Below are positions 8,246-16,343 of a stretch of 64,000 nucleotides of DNA, one piece after another. Both the position numbers and the translations under genes were made by a program. The stretch is from Mesorhizobium atlanticum (GTDB lineage Bacteria; Pseudomonadota; Alphaproteobacteria; Rhizobiales; Rhizobiaceae). The notes below the pieces were generated by a model. That model did no database searches. It was given only the letters and a program-made list of their open reading frames with translations, and was not told where the DNA came from. Position 1 is the first letter of the stretch, and every line of letters starts with the position of its first letter. Location: assembly GCF_003289965.1 (NCBI RefSeq), contig NZ_QMBQ01000008.1:234354-298353 (forward strand), given 5' to 3'.

Positions 8246-8402
8246 GCAGGCGCAGCTCGCGCAAAATTATTCCGGGAAGAAATAGATTTTCTCGGGCGTT
8301 CGCCCAAGGTCGCACCCCGAAAGGTATTTTCTTCTTTGCATTCCAACTCGGGCTTCGCCAAGAATGCCCGGCGATTTTTCGAAGATCAGGAGAGGGATTT
8401 CG

Positions 8403-9683
8403 ATGACCCGTACGCCCGGTTTCAACACTTTGGCCGTTCATGCCGGCGCCAAGCCAGATCCGGCAACCGGCGCGCGCGCCACGCCGATCTACCAGACCAC
8501 CTCCTTCGTCTTCGACGACGCCGACCATGCCGCCTCGCTGTTCGGGCTGAAGGCCTTCGGCAACATCTACACCCGCATCATGAACCCGACGCAGGCGGTG
8601 CTTGAGGAGCGCCTCGCAGCACTCGAAGGCGGCACCGCCGCGCTTGCCGTTGCTTCCGGCCATGCCGCGCAGGTCATCGTCTTCCACAATCTGATGCAGC
8701 CCGGCGAGAATTTCATCGCCGCCAACAAGCTCTATGGCGGTTCGATCAACCAGTTCGGCCACGCCTTCAAGAATTACGGCTGGGAGGTGCGCTGGGCCGA
8801 CGTCAACGACCTCTCGACCTTCGAGAACCAGATCGACGACAAGACCAAGGCGATCTTCATCGAAAGCCTCGCCAATCCAGGTGGCGTCTTCGTCGACATC
8901 GAGAAGATCGGCGACATCGCCCGCAAGCATGGCCTGCCGTTGATCGTCGACAACACGCTGGCTTCGCCCTATCTGGTGCGTCCGATCGAGCATGGCGCCG
9001 ACATCGTCGTGCATTCGCTGACAAAATTCATCGGCGGACACGGCAATTCGATCGGCGGCGTCATCGTCGACGGCGGTACGTTCGACTGGTCGAAATCCGG
9101 CAAATATCCGATGCTGTCGGAGCCGCGACCCGAATATGGCGGGCTCGTCCTGCATGAGACCTTCGGCAATTTCGCCTTCGCCATTGCCGCGCGCGTTCTC
9201 GGCCTGCGCGATCTCGGCCCGGCGATCTCGCCCTTCAACGCTTTCCTGATCCTGACCGGCCTGGAGACGCTGCCGCTCAGGATGCAGCGTCACTGCGACA
9301 ACGCCGCAAGCGTCGCCGGCTGGCTCTCCAACCATCCCAAGGTAGCCTGGGTGAACTATCCCGGACTGCCAAGCGACAAGAACAATGCGCTGCAGAAGAA
9401 ATATTCGCCGCAGGGCGCGGGCGCCGTCTTCACCTTCGGTCTCAAGGGCGGTTACGAGGCCGGCGTCAAATTCGTCGAGGCACTCGAACTGTTCTCGCAT
9501 CTCGCCAATGTCGGCGACACCAAGTCGCTGGTCATCCATCCGGCCTCGACCACGCATCGCCAGCTGTCCGACGAGCAGAAGGTCAAGGCCGGCGCCGGGC
9601 CTGACACGGTGCGGTTGTCGATCGGCATCGAGGACGTCAACGACATCGTCGCCGATCTCGAACAGGCGCTGAGCAAGGTCTGA
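8403..9683 (+). CDS. metY: O-acetylhomoserine (or O-acetylserine) sulfhydrylase
   Basis: A 426-residue PLP enzyme of the Cys/Met metabolism family. It makes homocysteine from O-acetylhomoserine and sulfide. Visible features are the N-terminal TLAVHAGAKPDPATGARATPIYQTTS block, YTRIMNPT near residue 57, ESLANPGG near 154, the PLP lysine Lys208 in SLTKFIGGHG, and the C-terminal HPASTTHRQL and RLSIGIED blocks. ATG 8403 is preceded by AGGAGAGGG and gives the standard N-terminus. An upstream in-frame ATG at 8364 would add 13 unlikely residues. The leader (8246-8402) was checked for a SAM-II riboswitch and none was recognised. Start and stop spacing suggests co-transcription with the following cupin gene. 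Confidence 0.92.
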   Translation: MTRTPGFNTLAVHAGAKPDPATGARATPIYQTTSFVFDDADHAASLFGLKAFGNIYTRIMNPTQAVLEERLAALEGGTAALAVASGHAAQVIVFHNLMQPGENFIAANKLYGGSINQFGHAFKNYGWEVRWADVNDLSTFENQIDDKTKAIFIESLANPGGVFVDIEKIGDIARKHGLPLIVDNTLASPYLVRPIEHGADIVVHSLTKFIGGHGNSIGGVIVDGGTFDWSKSGKYPMLSEPRPEYGGLVLHETFGNFAFAIAARVLGLRDLGPAISPFNAFLILTGLETLPLRMQRHCDNAASVAGWLSNHPKVAWVNYPGLPSDKNNALQKKYSPQGAGAVFTFGLKGGYEAGVKFVEALELFSHLANVGDTKSLVIHPASTTHRQLSDEQKVKAGAGPDTVRLSIGIEDVNDIVADLEQALSKV

Positions 9684-9684
9684 T

Positions 9685-10029
9685 ATGTCGGCCTTTCTTT
9701 CGGTCGATGTCGAAGCCGTCGAGCCGGAGGCCGGTGCGCCGGCCCCGGACCGGGTGATCTCAGGCGATCCGAAATTCCGCACCTGGAATGTCGAGGAGCG
9801 CGACGGCGGCCTCTATGCCGGCATCTGGGAAGCGACGCCGGGCAAATGGCGCATCTCTTACGACGAATGGGAGTTCTGCCACATCCTGTCCGGCGTCTCG
9901 GTGATCGCCGAGGATGGCGGCGAGGCGCGCACGGTGCGGGCCGGCGACAGTTTCGTGCTAAGGCCGGGGTTCAAAGGGACCTGGGAAGTGCTCGAGACGA
10001 CGCGCAAGGAATATGTGATCAAGCTTTGA
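9685..10029 (+). CDS. Cupin-domain protein
   Basis: A 114-residue single cupin. The barrel strands are visible in GGLYAGIWEATPGKWRISYDEWEFCHILSGVSVIAEDGGEARTV and AGDSFVLRPGFKGTWEVLE. It resembles the DUF861/EutQ-type cupins, in which the metal-binding histidines are often replaced, as here (EWEFCHIL keeps one His). It begins one base after the metY stop codon, so the two are one transcript. The role is unknown. A small accessory or regulatory binding protein is one possibility. Confidence 0.85.
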   Translation: MSAFLSVDVEAVEPEAGAPAPDRVISGDPKFRTWNVEERDGGLYAGIWEATPGKWRISYDEWEFCHILSGVSVIAEDGGEARTVRAGDSFVLRPGFKGTWEVLETTRKEYVIKL

Positions 10030-10043
10030 GCGTTTCGCAGGAC

Positions 10044-10751
10044 TCAGAGCAGCCGGTCGACATCGCTGTCGGAAAAGCCAAATTGGCCCATCATCTCCCG
10101 ATGCCAGGCGCTTCCGAGCAGATCACCGAGACATTGGTCGACGCGCCGGCGCAGCGCGTCATTGCCCTTGGCGAGAGCGAAAGCGCCCGCGGCGGGCTGC
10201 CGTTCGGAAGCCGGCACATCGATCACATCGAGCAACGCGCCTGGCCGGCTGTTGACATAGCCGCGATGCGCCATGGCGACGCTGGCATAGGCGTCGGCGC
10301 GGCCTGCCGCGACGGCTTCGGCGGCCTCGGCCTGCGTGGCGAATATCCTGATCCGGCGGGGCGGCACGCCGTTCCGCAGCGCGGTCTGGTGCTGGATCTG
10401 GTCGGATATCACCGCGAGCACGGCGGAGGGATGCTGCGCGACGGAGCGATAGCCGTTCAGCTCCAGCGGATTGCCTTTGGCGACCATCAGCCCGTCCGGC
10501 AGCGACCAGATTGGCCGCGTGAAGTCCACGAGCTTGCTGCGCTCCTCGGAGATGAACAGGCCCGTCGTCATGTCCCAGCGGCCGTCGACCAAACCGGGGA
10601 GCAGTTCGGCGAACTCCGTCTCGATCGACGAGAAGTCCTCCGATTTGAGCACCTGGCAAACCTTCTCGGCGAGCACTGCATCGCAACCGCCGAGCTTGCC
10701 GGTAGCATCGGTGAAGCAAAAGGGCGGCTCCTGCAGATAGGCGAATTTCAT
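10044..10751 (-). CDS. Solute-binding protein family 3 domain protein without signal peptide
   Basis: A 235-residue protein with the SBP_bac_3 fold: MKFAYLQEPPFCF, GCDAVLAEKVCQVL, PGLVDGRWDMTTGLFISEER and the paired lobe around AVAAGRADAYAS. Such proteins normally bind amino acids in the periplasm for ABC transporters. No signal peptide is present from ATG 10751. A longer open frame back to 10835 also gives no hydrophobic leader. No permease or ATPase gene is adjacent. The upstream neighbour on the same strand is a cytochrome P450, 52 bases away. Possibly a cytoplasmic ligand-binding protein, or a gene that lost its leader. Confidence 0.8.
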   Translation of the reverse strand: MKFAYLQEPPFCFTDATGKLGGCDAVLAEKVCQVLKSEDFSSIETEFAELLPGLVDGRWDMTTGLFISEERSKLVDFTRPIWSLPDGLMVAKGNPLELNGYRSVAQHPSAVLAVISDQIQHQTALRNGVPPRRIRIFATQAEAAEAVAAGRADAYASVAMAHRGYVNSRPGALLDVIDVPASERQPAAGAFALAKGNDALRRRVDQCLGDLLGSAWHREMMGQFGFSDSDVDRLL

Positions 10752-10803
10752 GGTTAGGTTCCGGACGACGATTTCAGCTGTTCGAGGCGGAACGGTTTGC
10801 CGG

Positions 10804-12042
10804 TCAAAAGGCCACGGCAACCCGTTCAAGCCCATGGAAATGGTAAGTGTCGCGGAAGCGCGGCTCGTCCGCCAGGCGCAGATCCGGCAGCCGGTCGAAC
10901 AGCGTCTTCAGCGACACCTGCAGTTCAAGCCTCGCCAGCGGCGCGCCGATGCAGAAATGGATGCCGGCGCCGAAGGAAACGTTCTTCTGGTCCGTGCGGG
11001 CCGGGTTGAAGCTATCAGGCGCGGCAAAGGCCAGCGGATCGCGATTGGCCATACCGAGCAGCAGCGCGACCATCTCGCCGGGCTTGACCATGATGCCTGG
11101 CGAAATCTCGATCTCCTCATAGGCATAGCGCAGGAACATATGCAGGGGCGCGTCGAAGCGCAGGCATTCTTCGACCGCCGCGACGTTTTTCTCCGGCGTT
11201 TCAAAGAACCGGCGCGGATCGCCGCCCTGGGCCAGGATCGAACGCACCGCATTGCCGGTCTGGTGTACCGTCGCTTCATGGCCGGCGTTGAGAAGCAGGA
11301 TCGCCGAGGACACCAGCTCGTCTTCCGACAGCTTCTGGCCGTTATCCTGGGCCTCGATCAGCAGCGACAGCAGGTCGTCGCCGGGCTTCTTGCGCCGCTC
11401 GGTCACGTAGCCGCGCAGGAAGGCGGCAAAATCGCGCGCGGCGCGGTTGGCCGTGTCCTCGGTTTCGCACGTGCGGCCGTGCATGTACATGGCGACCATC
11501 TGGTGCGACCAGTCGAGCAGTTGCGGCCCCATCTCGACCGGCACGCCGAGCATCTCGGCGATGATGGTGATCGGTAAGGGCGAGGCGTAGGCCGGCAAAA
11601 GGTCGACGCCGTTTGGCTCGAAACGGTCGACCAGCTCGTTGGCCAATGCCTCGATCCGTGGCCTGAGCCGCTCGACCTGGCGTGAGACGAAGGCACGGTT
11701 TACCAGTGTCCGCAGCCGGGTGTGCACTGGCGGCTCGAGTTCCAGCATGGAATTGGCCTCGATCGCATCAAAGGCCACGAGGTGCGAGCGGTCGTCGCCA
11801 ACGCCACGGCTGTCGGGAATACCCGCCGGGTTCTGGCGGCCGAAACGGCGGTCGCGCAGCAGCCGGTTGACGTCATCGAAACCGCCAAAACACCAGAAAC
11901 CGTAGTCTTCCCAAAAGAAGGCGCTAGCAGTGCCGTGCAGGAAGGCATAGGCCTCATAGGGGTTCTGCACGAAGGCCGGTTCATGCGGGTCGAGACGTAG
12001 GCGGCGGCTCGATGTGTCGAAGTCGAGATAGGCTGGCATCAT
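10804..12042 (-). CDS. Cytochrome P450
   Basis: A 412-residue soluble bacterial P450. The I-helix oxygen-activation motif is AGHEAT (253-258), the K-helix ExxR is E292-R295, and the heme-ligand loop is FGAGIHFCIGAP with Cys364. The I-helix usually has AG(D/E)TT; here His and Ala vary it, as in several alphaproteobacterial CYPs. It would need a ferredoxin and reductase from elsewhere, since none is adjacent. The gene is followed 52 bases later by the leaderless solute-binding protein gene. A nested palindrome at 12061-12107 lies immediately upstream and could be an operator. The substrate is unknown. Confidence 0.93.
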   Translation of the reverse strand: MMPAYLDFDTSSRRLRLDPHEPAFVQNPYEAYAFLHGTASAFFWEDYGFWCFGGFDDVNRLLRDRRFGRQNPAGIPDSRGVGDDRSHLVAFDAIEANSMLELEPPVHTRLRTLVNRAFVSRQVERLRPRIEALANELVDRFEPNGVDLLPAYASPLPITIIAEMLGVPVEMGPQLLDWSHQMVAMYMHGRTCETEDTANRAARDFAAFLRGYVTERRKKPGDDLLSLLIEAQDNGQKLSEDELVSSAILLLNAGHEATVHQTGNAVRSILAQGGDPRRFFETPEKNVAAVEECLRFDAPLHMFLRYAYEEIEISPGIMVKPGEMVALLLGMANRDPLAFAAPDSFNPARTDQKNVSFGAGIHFCIGAPLARLELQVSLKTLFDRLPDLRLADEPRFRDTYHFHGLERVAVAF

Positions 12043-12060
12043 GCTGAACCATTAGCGCGC

Positions 12061-12107
12061 CTTGTCCGTCCGATGCCAGACATGTCTTGGCGCCCGAGAC
12101 GGACAAG
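12061..12107. promoter_or_regulatory. Nested inverted repeat upstream of the P450 gene
   Basis: Outer arms CTTGTCCGTC (12061-12070) and GACGGACAAG (12098-12107) enclose a perfect inner palindrome AGACATGTCT (12078-12087). It lies 18 bases before the P450 start and 14 bases past the stop of the next gene. There is no U-tract, so an operator is as likely as a transcript hairpin. Confidence 0.5.
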
Positions 12108-12121
12108 CGTTGAGCCAGCCG

Positions 12122-12850
12122 CTAATGACCCGTTTTCAGGATGCTCGCGACCTTGGCGGCAATTGCCGCGTCGAGCGCCGGCCAGTTCGCCAGCAGCTCG
12201 CGGGGAAAACGATAGGTGAGGCTGAGCTCGTCGCCGACCTGGATGTCGCGCTCGCAAGGCGCCAGTGATTCCTCCGCGCTCGGCCCGCTGAGGCAGCGGG
12301 CGACGAACGGATCCTTGCCGGGACGCTCGGCGACGGCCAGCACCTCGTTGAGATAGCCTGACTTTTCGCTGAAAGCGTAAACCGTCGTGCCGCCCGGACC
12401 GGGCGTGCCCGGCCGTTTGATCAGGGCGCTGTAGATCGGCGCGAAACGGCCACTCATGTCGCGCGACATCATACGCGGTTCGAACGACAGGAAGATGATC
12501 TTCCTGGTCGTCGTGTGGTTGAAGTCGTCGCGCGCGGCCGCGCTGTAGCCGTCCATCTCGGGATAGCGCAGGTAGAGATCGAGCCGTGAGGCAATGCCGT
12601 CTCGCCTCGCCTGGTCGAAGCGGATGAAGTTTGCCGGAACGCTGATGAGATTGTTGCCCATGACGATCCGGCGCACCGTCGTGTCATCGGTATAGCCGGC
12701 CATGGCGATCGACCGTCCAAGCCATTTGCCGCCGACGCTGATGGCCACCGACAGCAGCGCGAGAGCCGCGAAAATGTAGAAGACCCGCTTCATCAAGGTC
12801 GAATCGACGACCTCGAAGTCCGGGCTCTCGGCGATATTTGCCTGTCTCAT
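12122..12850 (-). CDS. Conserved membrane-anchored hypothetical protein
   Basis: A 242-residue protein I cannot assign. One membrane segment lies near residues 21-43 (RVFYIFAALALLSVAISVGG), preceded by a short cytoplasmic tail and followed by about 200 residues expected outside the membrane. That part contains CLSGPSAEESLAPCERDI, a pair of cysteines that could form a disulfide, and a C-terminal LTYRFPRELL block. ATG 12850 has GGGAAAGAG just upstream. An 18-residue longer open frame starts without such a site. It stands head-to-head with the small membrane protein gene at 12961 and could share a promoter region with it. Confidence 0.75.
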   Translation of the reverse strand: MRQANIAESPDFEVVDSTLMKRVFYIFAALALLSVAISVGGKWLGRSIAMAGYTDDTTVRRIVMGNNLISVPANFIRFDQARRDGIASRLDLYLRYPEMDGYSAAARDDFNHTTTRKIIFLSFEPRMMSRDMSGRFAPIYSALIKRPGTPGPGGTTVYAFSEKSGYLNEVLAVAERPGKDPFVARCLSGPSAEESLAPCERDIQVGDELSLTYRFPRELLANWPALDAAIAAKVASILKTGH

Positions 12851-12960
12851 TCGCTCTTTCCCGATCCGCCCACCTGTCCTTCGGCGGCACAGCCTGCGCG
12901 GCATGGCTCTTGCAGCGCGTTGGCACGAATGTGCGTTTTCATGGTAAACGGTTGGTAAAC

Positions 12961-13305
12961 ATGGATCCCATTGTGCTTGTTCTTTACGCTTTCGCGGTTG
13001 GTGTCACGGGCTGCGGGCTGGCCGGATCGGCCATGGAACTGTTGTCAGGCCGGCGCCTGGCCTTTGCCGAGCCCTATGTTTCGCCGGTCCATATCCTGCG
13101 CTCGCTCGCAGCAACGGCTTGCGCCGGACCGTTCATGCTTACCAACGAAGCCTTGGCCGCCCGGCGCGAGGGCCGTATCGGCACGATGGCGCTGTTGTCC
13201 TGCGGTTGCACGGCCATTGCCTGGTCCATGGCGCTCGGCATCGTGCTCATCGCCATTGCATCCTGGGCGACCGAGAACTTAGGGTCCTTCGAATTCTCTG
13301 GTTGA
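12961..13305 (+). CDS. Small conserved membrane protein
   Basis: A 114-residue protein with three hydrophobic segments, at about residues 3-25, 42-62 (HILRSLAATACAGPFMLTNE) and 78-105. I do not recognise a catalytic motif. Similar small proteins are common in rhizobia next to housekeeping genes. ATG 12961 is chosen because the preceding 41 codons of open frame have no membrane-protein character. The ribosome site is weak. It ends 19 bases before the carbonic anhydrase-like gene and is probably transcribed with it. Confidence 0.7.
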   Translation: MDPIVLVLYAFAVGVTGCGLAGSAMELLSGRRLAFAEPYVSPVHILRSLAATACAGPFMLTNEALAARREGRIGTMALLSCGCTAIAWSMALGIVLIAIASWATENLGSFEFSG

Positions 13306-13324
13306 GACGATTCGGAGACGCAAA

Positions 13325-13852
13325 ATGCCGGTCTATGCAATCGATGGGAAAGCGCCCGAGTTCGAGGACGCCGACACGAACTGGATTGCGCCGGACGCCA
13401 CGCTGATCGGCAATATCCGGATCGGCCGCAATGTCGGCTTCTGGTTCGGCGTAGCCATCCGCGGCGATGGTGAACCGATCATCATCGGCGCCGATACCAA
13501 TGTGCAGGAACATACGATCATGCACACCGATCCGGGCTTTCCGCTGACCATCGGCCAAGGCTGCACGATCGGCCATCGCGCGCTGCTGCATGGCTGCACG
13601 ATCGGCGACAACAGCCTGATCGGCATGGGCGCCATCGTGCTGAACGGCGCCAGGATCGGCAACAACTCGCTGGTCGGCGCCGGCGCTCTGGTGACCGAAA
13701 ACAAGGTTTTTCCCGACAATTCGCTGATCGTCGGCTCGCCCGCCAAAGTGATAAGGACGCTGGACGAAGCGGCAATCGAGCGGCTGCGCGTCTCGGCGGC
13801 GCATTACGTGGCCAACGCCAAACGCTTCAAGGCCAAGCTGACGGTGGTATGA
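13325..13852 (+). CDS. Gamma-class carbonic anhydrase-like protein (left-handed beta-helix)
   Basis: A 175-residue hexapeptide-repeat protein of the YrdA/PaaY group. Repeats such as IGNIRIGRNVGFWFGVAIRG, IGQGCTIGHRALLHGCTIGD and LVGAGALVTENKVF build the left-handed helix. Zinc ligands are probably His67 (in EHTIMHTD), His84 and His89 (in TIGHRALLHG). The family has carbonic anhydrase activity in some members and an unclear role in others. GGAG lies 8 bases before ATG 13325. Confidence 0.9.
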   Translation: MPVYAIDGKAPEFEDADTNWIAPDATLIGNIRIGRNVGFWFGVAIRGDGEPIIIGADTNVQEHTIMHTDPGFPLTIGQGCTIGHRALLHGCTIGDNSLIGMGAIVLNGARIGNNSLVGAGALVTENKVFPDNSLIVGSPAKVIRTLDEAAIERLRVSAAHYVANAKRFKAKLTVV

Positions 13853-13872
13853 CGGCGGCCGCGCGCCGCGCG

Positions 13873-14451
13873 TCATCCGCGGCGGCTATTCATCGCTTCA
13901 CGCAGCAGAAAGGCGCCGGCCTCGAAGCCGGCCTCTTCCGCGCCTTCCAACGGTGTCTCATAGTCGTCGATGCGGGTCCTTAGCGACGGGTCCGCGCCCG
14001 AGAGTAGCAGCAGGTGGATCGCCTCGGCGTCACGCCGCGAAACCGCGTAGTGCAGGGGCGTCCAGTCGTTCACGCCGCGCATATTCGGGTCGGCGCCATG
14101 CTCCAGCAGGATATGGATGACGTCCAGCCGATCCGGCCGTTCCGTCGACAACGCCGCAATGATCGAGGGAAAGCCGGCAGGATCCTCGTAATTCGGGTTC
14201 GAGCCGGCATCGAGCAGGGCGGTGATGAATGCGGCCGGGCTCCAGTAGATCGCATATTCCAGCGGATGGCCAAGGCCGAGCTCGAAGGGCATCCGCTCGT
14301 CGAACCAGCGCGCCGAGCCGCCGAGCGCAGCACCCAGGGCCGCGAAATCTCCGGCCTTGAACGCTCCGTCTATAGCCTTGAACAACCGGTGTCGGGCGCC
14401 GCGATCCTCAGGGACTTCCAGCATCGCCTTCATCCGCAATGAGCGAGCCAT
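13873..14451 (-). CDS. Ankyrin-repeat protein
   Basis: A 192-residue cytoplasmic protein with two or three ankyrin repeats in its second half: RLDVIHILLEHGADPNMRGVND, WTPLHYAVSRRDAEAIHLLLLSGADPSLRT and a degenerate first repeat around AFITALLDAGSNPNYED. Ankyrin proteins bind other proteins; the partner is not evident. ATG 14451 has GGGAGC upstream. The open frame continues 62 codons further but reads through GC-rich sequence including a hairpin at 14547-14577, so the long form is unlikely. Confidence 0.82.
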   Translation of the reverse strand: MARSLRMKAMLEVPEDRGARHRLFKAIDGAFKAGDFAALGAALGGSARWFDERMPFELGLGHPLEYAIYWSPAAFITALLDAGSNPNYEDPAGFPSIIAALSTERPDRLDVIHILLEHGADPNMRGVNDWTPLHYAVSRRDAEAIHLLLLSGADPSLRTRIDDYETPLEGAEEAGFEAGAFLLREAMNSRRG

Positions 14452-14546
14452 ATTGCTCCCTTCCGCCTCGCTCGCAAAGGCCGTCTCGGCAGCGGCCTTC
14501 GGCAAGCCCCGATCGTTTGCCCTCGACAGGCACGGCCTGAAACAGC

Positions 14547-14577
14547 GGAGCCGGCCCCGGGGACAGGGGCCGGCTCC
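14547..14577. terminator. Strong hairpin, probable terminator for the BTLCP gene
   Basis: A perfect 12-bp stem GGAGCCGGCCCC / GGGGCCGGCTCC with a 7-base loop, about 100 bases downstream of the BTLCP stop on the minus strand. The U-run after it is poor on both strands, so Rho-independent function is uncertain. Confidence 0.5.
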
Positions 14578-14674
14578 TAAAACCCGGTCGTTGGGGACGG
14601 GGAGGGTGGGGACTCGACCGGGCTTTTCCCGAAGCACGTCGCGCGAGCGCGACGTGGCTAATCGCTTTGGCGCC

Positions 14675-15280
14675 TTAGCGGACGCTGGCGACCGCGTCCT
14701 CGCGGCCGTCGTTGATCGTCACCCAAACGCCCGAATTCTCAGTCGATTGACGCTTGAGATAGGTGTAGACCGTATCGTCCCAGGCGAGCACTTTCGGCTC
14801 GAGATTGTCGAGGATGAATTCGCCGAGGCTGGTGCGCACGGTGAGCACGGCATGGCCGTCGCCATTCGGCTGACGCACCACCGTCATCAACAGATTGCCG
14901 GCCGGCACACCTGCGGCCATCAGCTCGCGGCGCTTCTCCAGCGCGTAGTCCTCGCAATCGCCAACGCCGTTGTCGGGATAGGCCCAGTATTCCTCGACAC
15001 CGTAGATTTCCATGTCGGTGCGCGGCTTGACGCGGGTGTTGACCGCATTGTTGACGTTGACGATCGTCGCCCACAGCTTGCGCGTGAGTTCGACCGGCGG
15101 CCCCTTCGGCGTCCGCTCGTTGCATTCGACCGGAATGCGCTGACAGAAATCATAGTGACCGACCGGCTGGGTGGTGCGGCCACCCGTATGCATGAAAACC
15201 GGTCCTGCGCTTGCCGTACCCCAGGCGGAAAGCTGCATCGCCATTGCCAAGAGCAACAGCTTGCCCCTCGTCATTTTCAT
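14675..15280 (-). CDS. Exported transglutaminase-like cysteine peptidase (BTLCP family)
   Basis: A 201-residue protein with a signal peptide cleaved near ASAGP (residue 26). The catalytic triad of the bacterial transglutaminase-like cysteine proteinase family (PF06035) is visible: Cys109 in GVGDCEDYALEKR, His143 in GDGHAVLTV and Asp158 in FILDNLE. Some relatives (LapG type) clip surface adhesins under c-di-GMP control, which fits loosely with the double PilZ gene upstream on the same strand, but there is no adhesin or LapD-like gene here and this short form is the widespread rhizobial paralogue. Confidence 0.88.
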   Translation of the reverse strand: MKMTRGKLLLLAMAMQLSAWGTASAGPVFMHTGGRTTQPVGHYDFCQRIPVECNERTPKGPPVELTRKLWATIVNVNNAVNTRVKPRTDMEIYGVEEYWAYPDNGVGDCEDYALEKRRELMAAGVPAGNLLMTVVRQPNGDGHAVLTVRTSLGEFILDNLEPKVLAWDDTVYTYLKRQSTENSGVWVTINDGREDAVASVR

Positions 15281-15460
15281 TCTTGTAGTCTCCCCGTTTG
15301 AGGAGACTGTGCCACGTTGGGATTTATTTGACGCAAAAACCCGAAGTAGACATTGAGTAAAACGCCAGTAGAATAAACATAAAATTTGAACTATCGCGAT
15401 CTCGGATTATTCAGATTTGCGAGCTTTCGCCGGAGCCGGCCGGCCGAAACCGGGCGACAA

Positions 15461-15483
15461 AAAACCGGCCGCCAGGGGCCGGT
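15461..15483 (-). terminator. Intrinsic terminator of the PilZ gene
   Basis: Stem ACCGGCC (15464-15470) / GGCCGGT (15477-15483), followed on the minus strand by TTTTTTGTCG. It lies about 70 bases past the PilZ stop codon. Confidence 0.75.
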
Positions 15484-15551
15484 CCGCTTCGCTGCGGGCG
15501 AACCCGCGCTTGAGCGATTCCAGGAAAGTGTGAGCTCGGCGGCTTCGCCCT

Positions 15552-16169
15552 CTATGACCGCGGCGCGTTGAATTCCTGGTCGAGCGTTTCCGGCCGCTGG
15601 ATGACCGCGAATTCGATGGCGACGCCATCCTCGAAATGGCGCACCACCTGGCCGCGCATTGTTCCAAGCATGACCTGGATGCCGATCGCCGGCTTGACGT
15701 CGATCTCGATCGCGGCACCCGAGAGCGACAGGTCGATGATGCGGCACTGATATTGGCGCCCGTCGGTGAGCTGCAGGACACTCATCGGATTGCGCGGCGC
15801 CACGCGCTCGTGGCGACGATCCTCGGGCAGGTCCAGCTCATGCTTGTTGGCAAGCCAGGTGAGCTGCGCGGCGAGCTTGTCTTTCTTGCGATCCGAGGCG
15901 ATGACGGTCATGGCGAAACCGTCCTGCGACGTGCGCGTCACGATCCCTTCGACGCGGCCGATATGGTCGATATAGGCGATAACCTTCTCGCCGGGCATGC
16001 CGATCCGGTCGGTGCGCAACGCGACGTTGCCGGGTGACATATCGATCACCTGGCACGGATGCTCGGTGCGGTCTTCCAGCATGAAGCGTCCGTAAATCTT
16101 GACCCGGACACGCTGAAAGTTGCGCCGTTCAGCTCGTGACGGTGCATATTCTACCGCCGCTGACCTCAT
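15552..16169 (-). CDS. Tandem PilZ-domain protein (c-di-GMP binding)
   Basis: A 205-residue protein with two PilZ units. The first has RRNFQRVRV (near residue 15) and DMSPGNVAL. The second has RRHERVAPR (near 118) and DLSLSGAAIE. These are the RxxxR and (D/N)xSxxG motifs that bind cyclic di-GMP. The first unit is degenerate in its second motif (SPGN), so the second probably binds the ligand better. Targets are commonly motility or surface polysaccharide, but nothing adjacent shows which. ATG 16169 fits the domain start. The open frame extends to a TTG at 16250. It is transcribed in the same direction as the PAS gene just upstream. Confidence 0.85.
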   Translation of the reverse strand: MRSAAVEYAPSRAERRNFQRVRVKIYGRFMLEDRTEHPCQVIDMSPGNVALRTDRIGMPGEKVIAYIDHIGRVEGIVTRTSQDGFAMTVIASDRKKDKLAAQLTWLANKHELDLPEDRRHERVAPRNPMSVLQLTDGRQYQCRIIDLSLSGAAIEIDVKPAIGIQVMLGTMRGQVVRHFEDGVAIEFAVIQRPETLDQEFNAPRS

Positions 16170-16343
16170 GACTGCCTGCACCCCGTTGGCATTCCGCGCG
16201 ACGATGCGTGGAATTTCGCCCCGAAAAACTACAGCGAAGCAGGTTAACAAACGGGAAAAATCGGCCGCGAAAGCCTGGGCCTGGAAGCCGCGCGACGCGG
16301 AAAAATTAACCGCGAGCGAAGGGAAAATCCGGCACGGCCAGGC

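Noticed and set aside
8246..8402. SAM-II-type riboswitch before the O-acetylhomoserine sulfhydrylase
   Set aside because: Such riboswitches are expected before met genes in alphaproteobacteria, but I could not find the conserved pseudoknot elements in this leader; only a small CGGGCG-TTCGCCC type hairpin is present.
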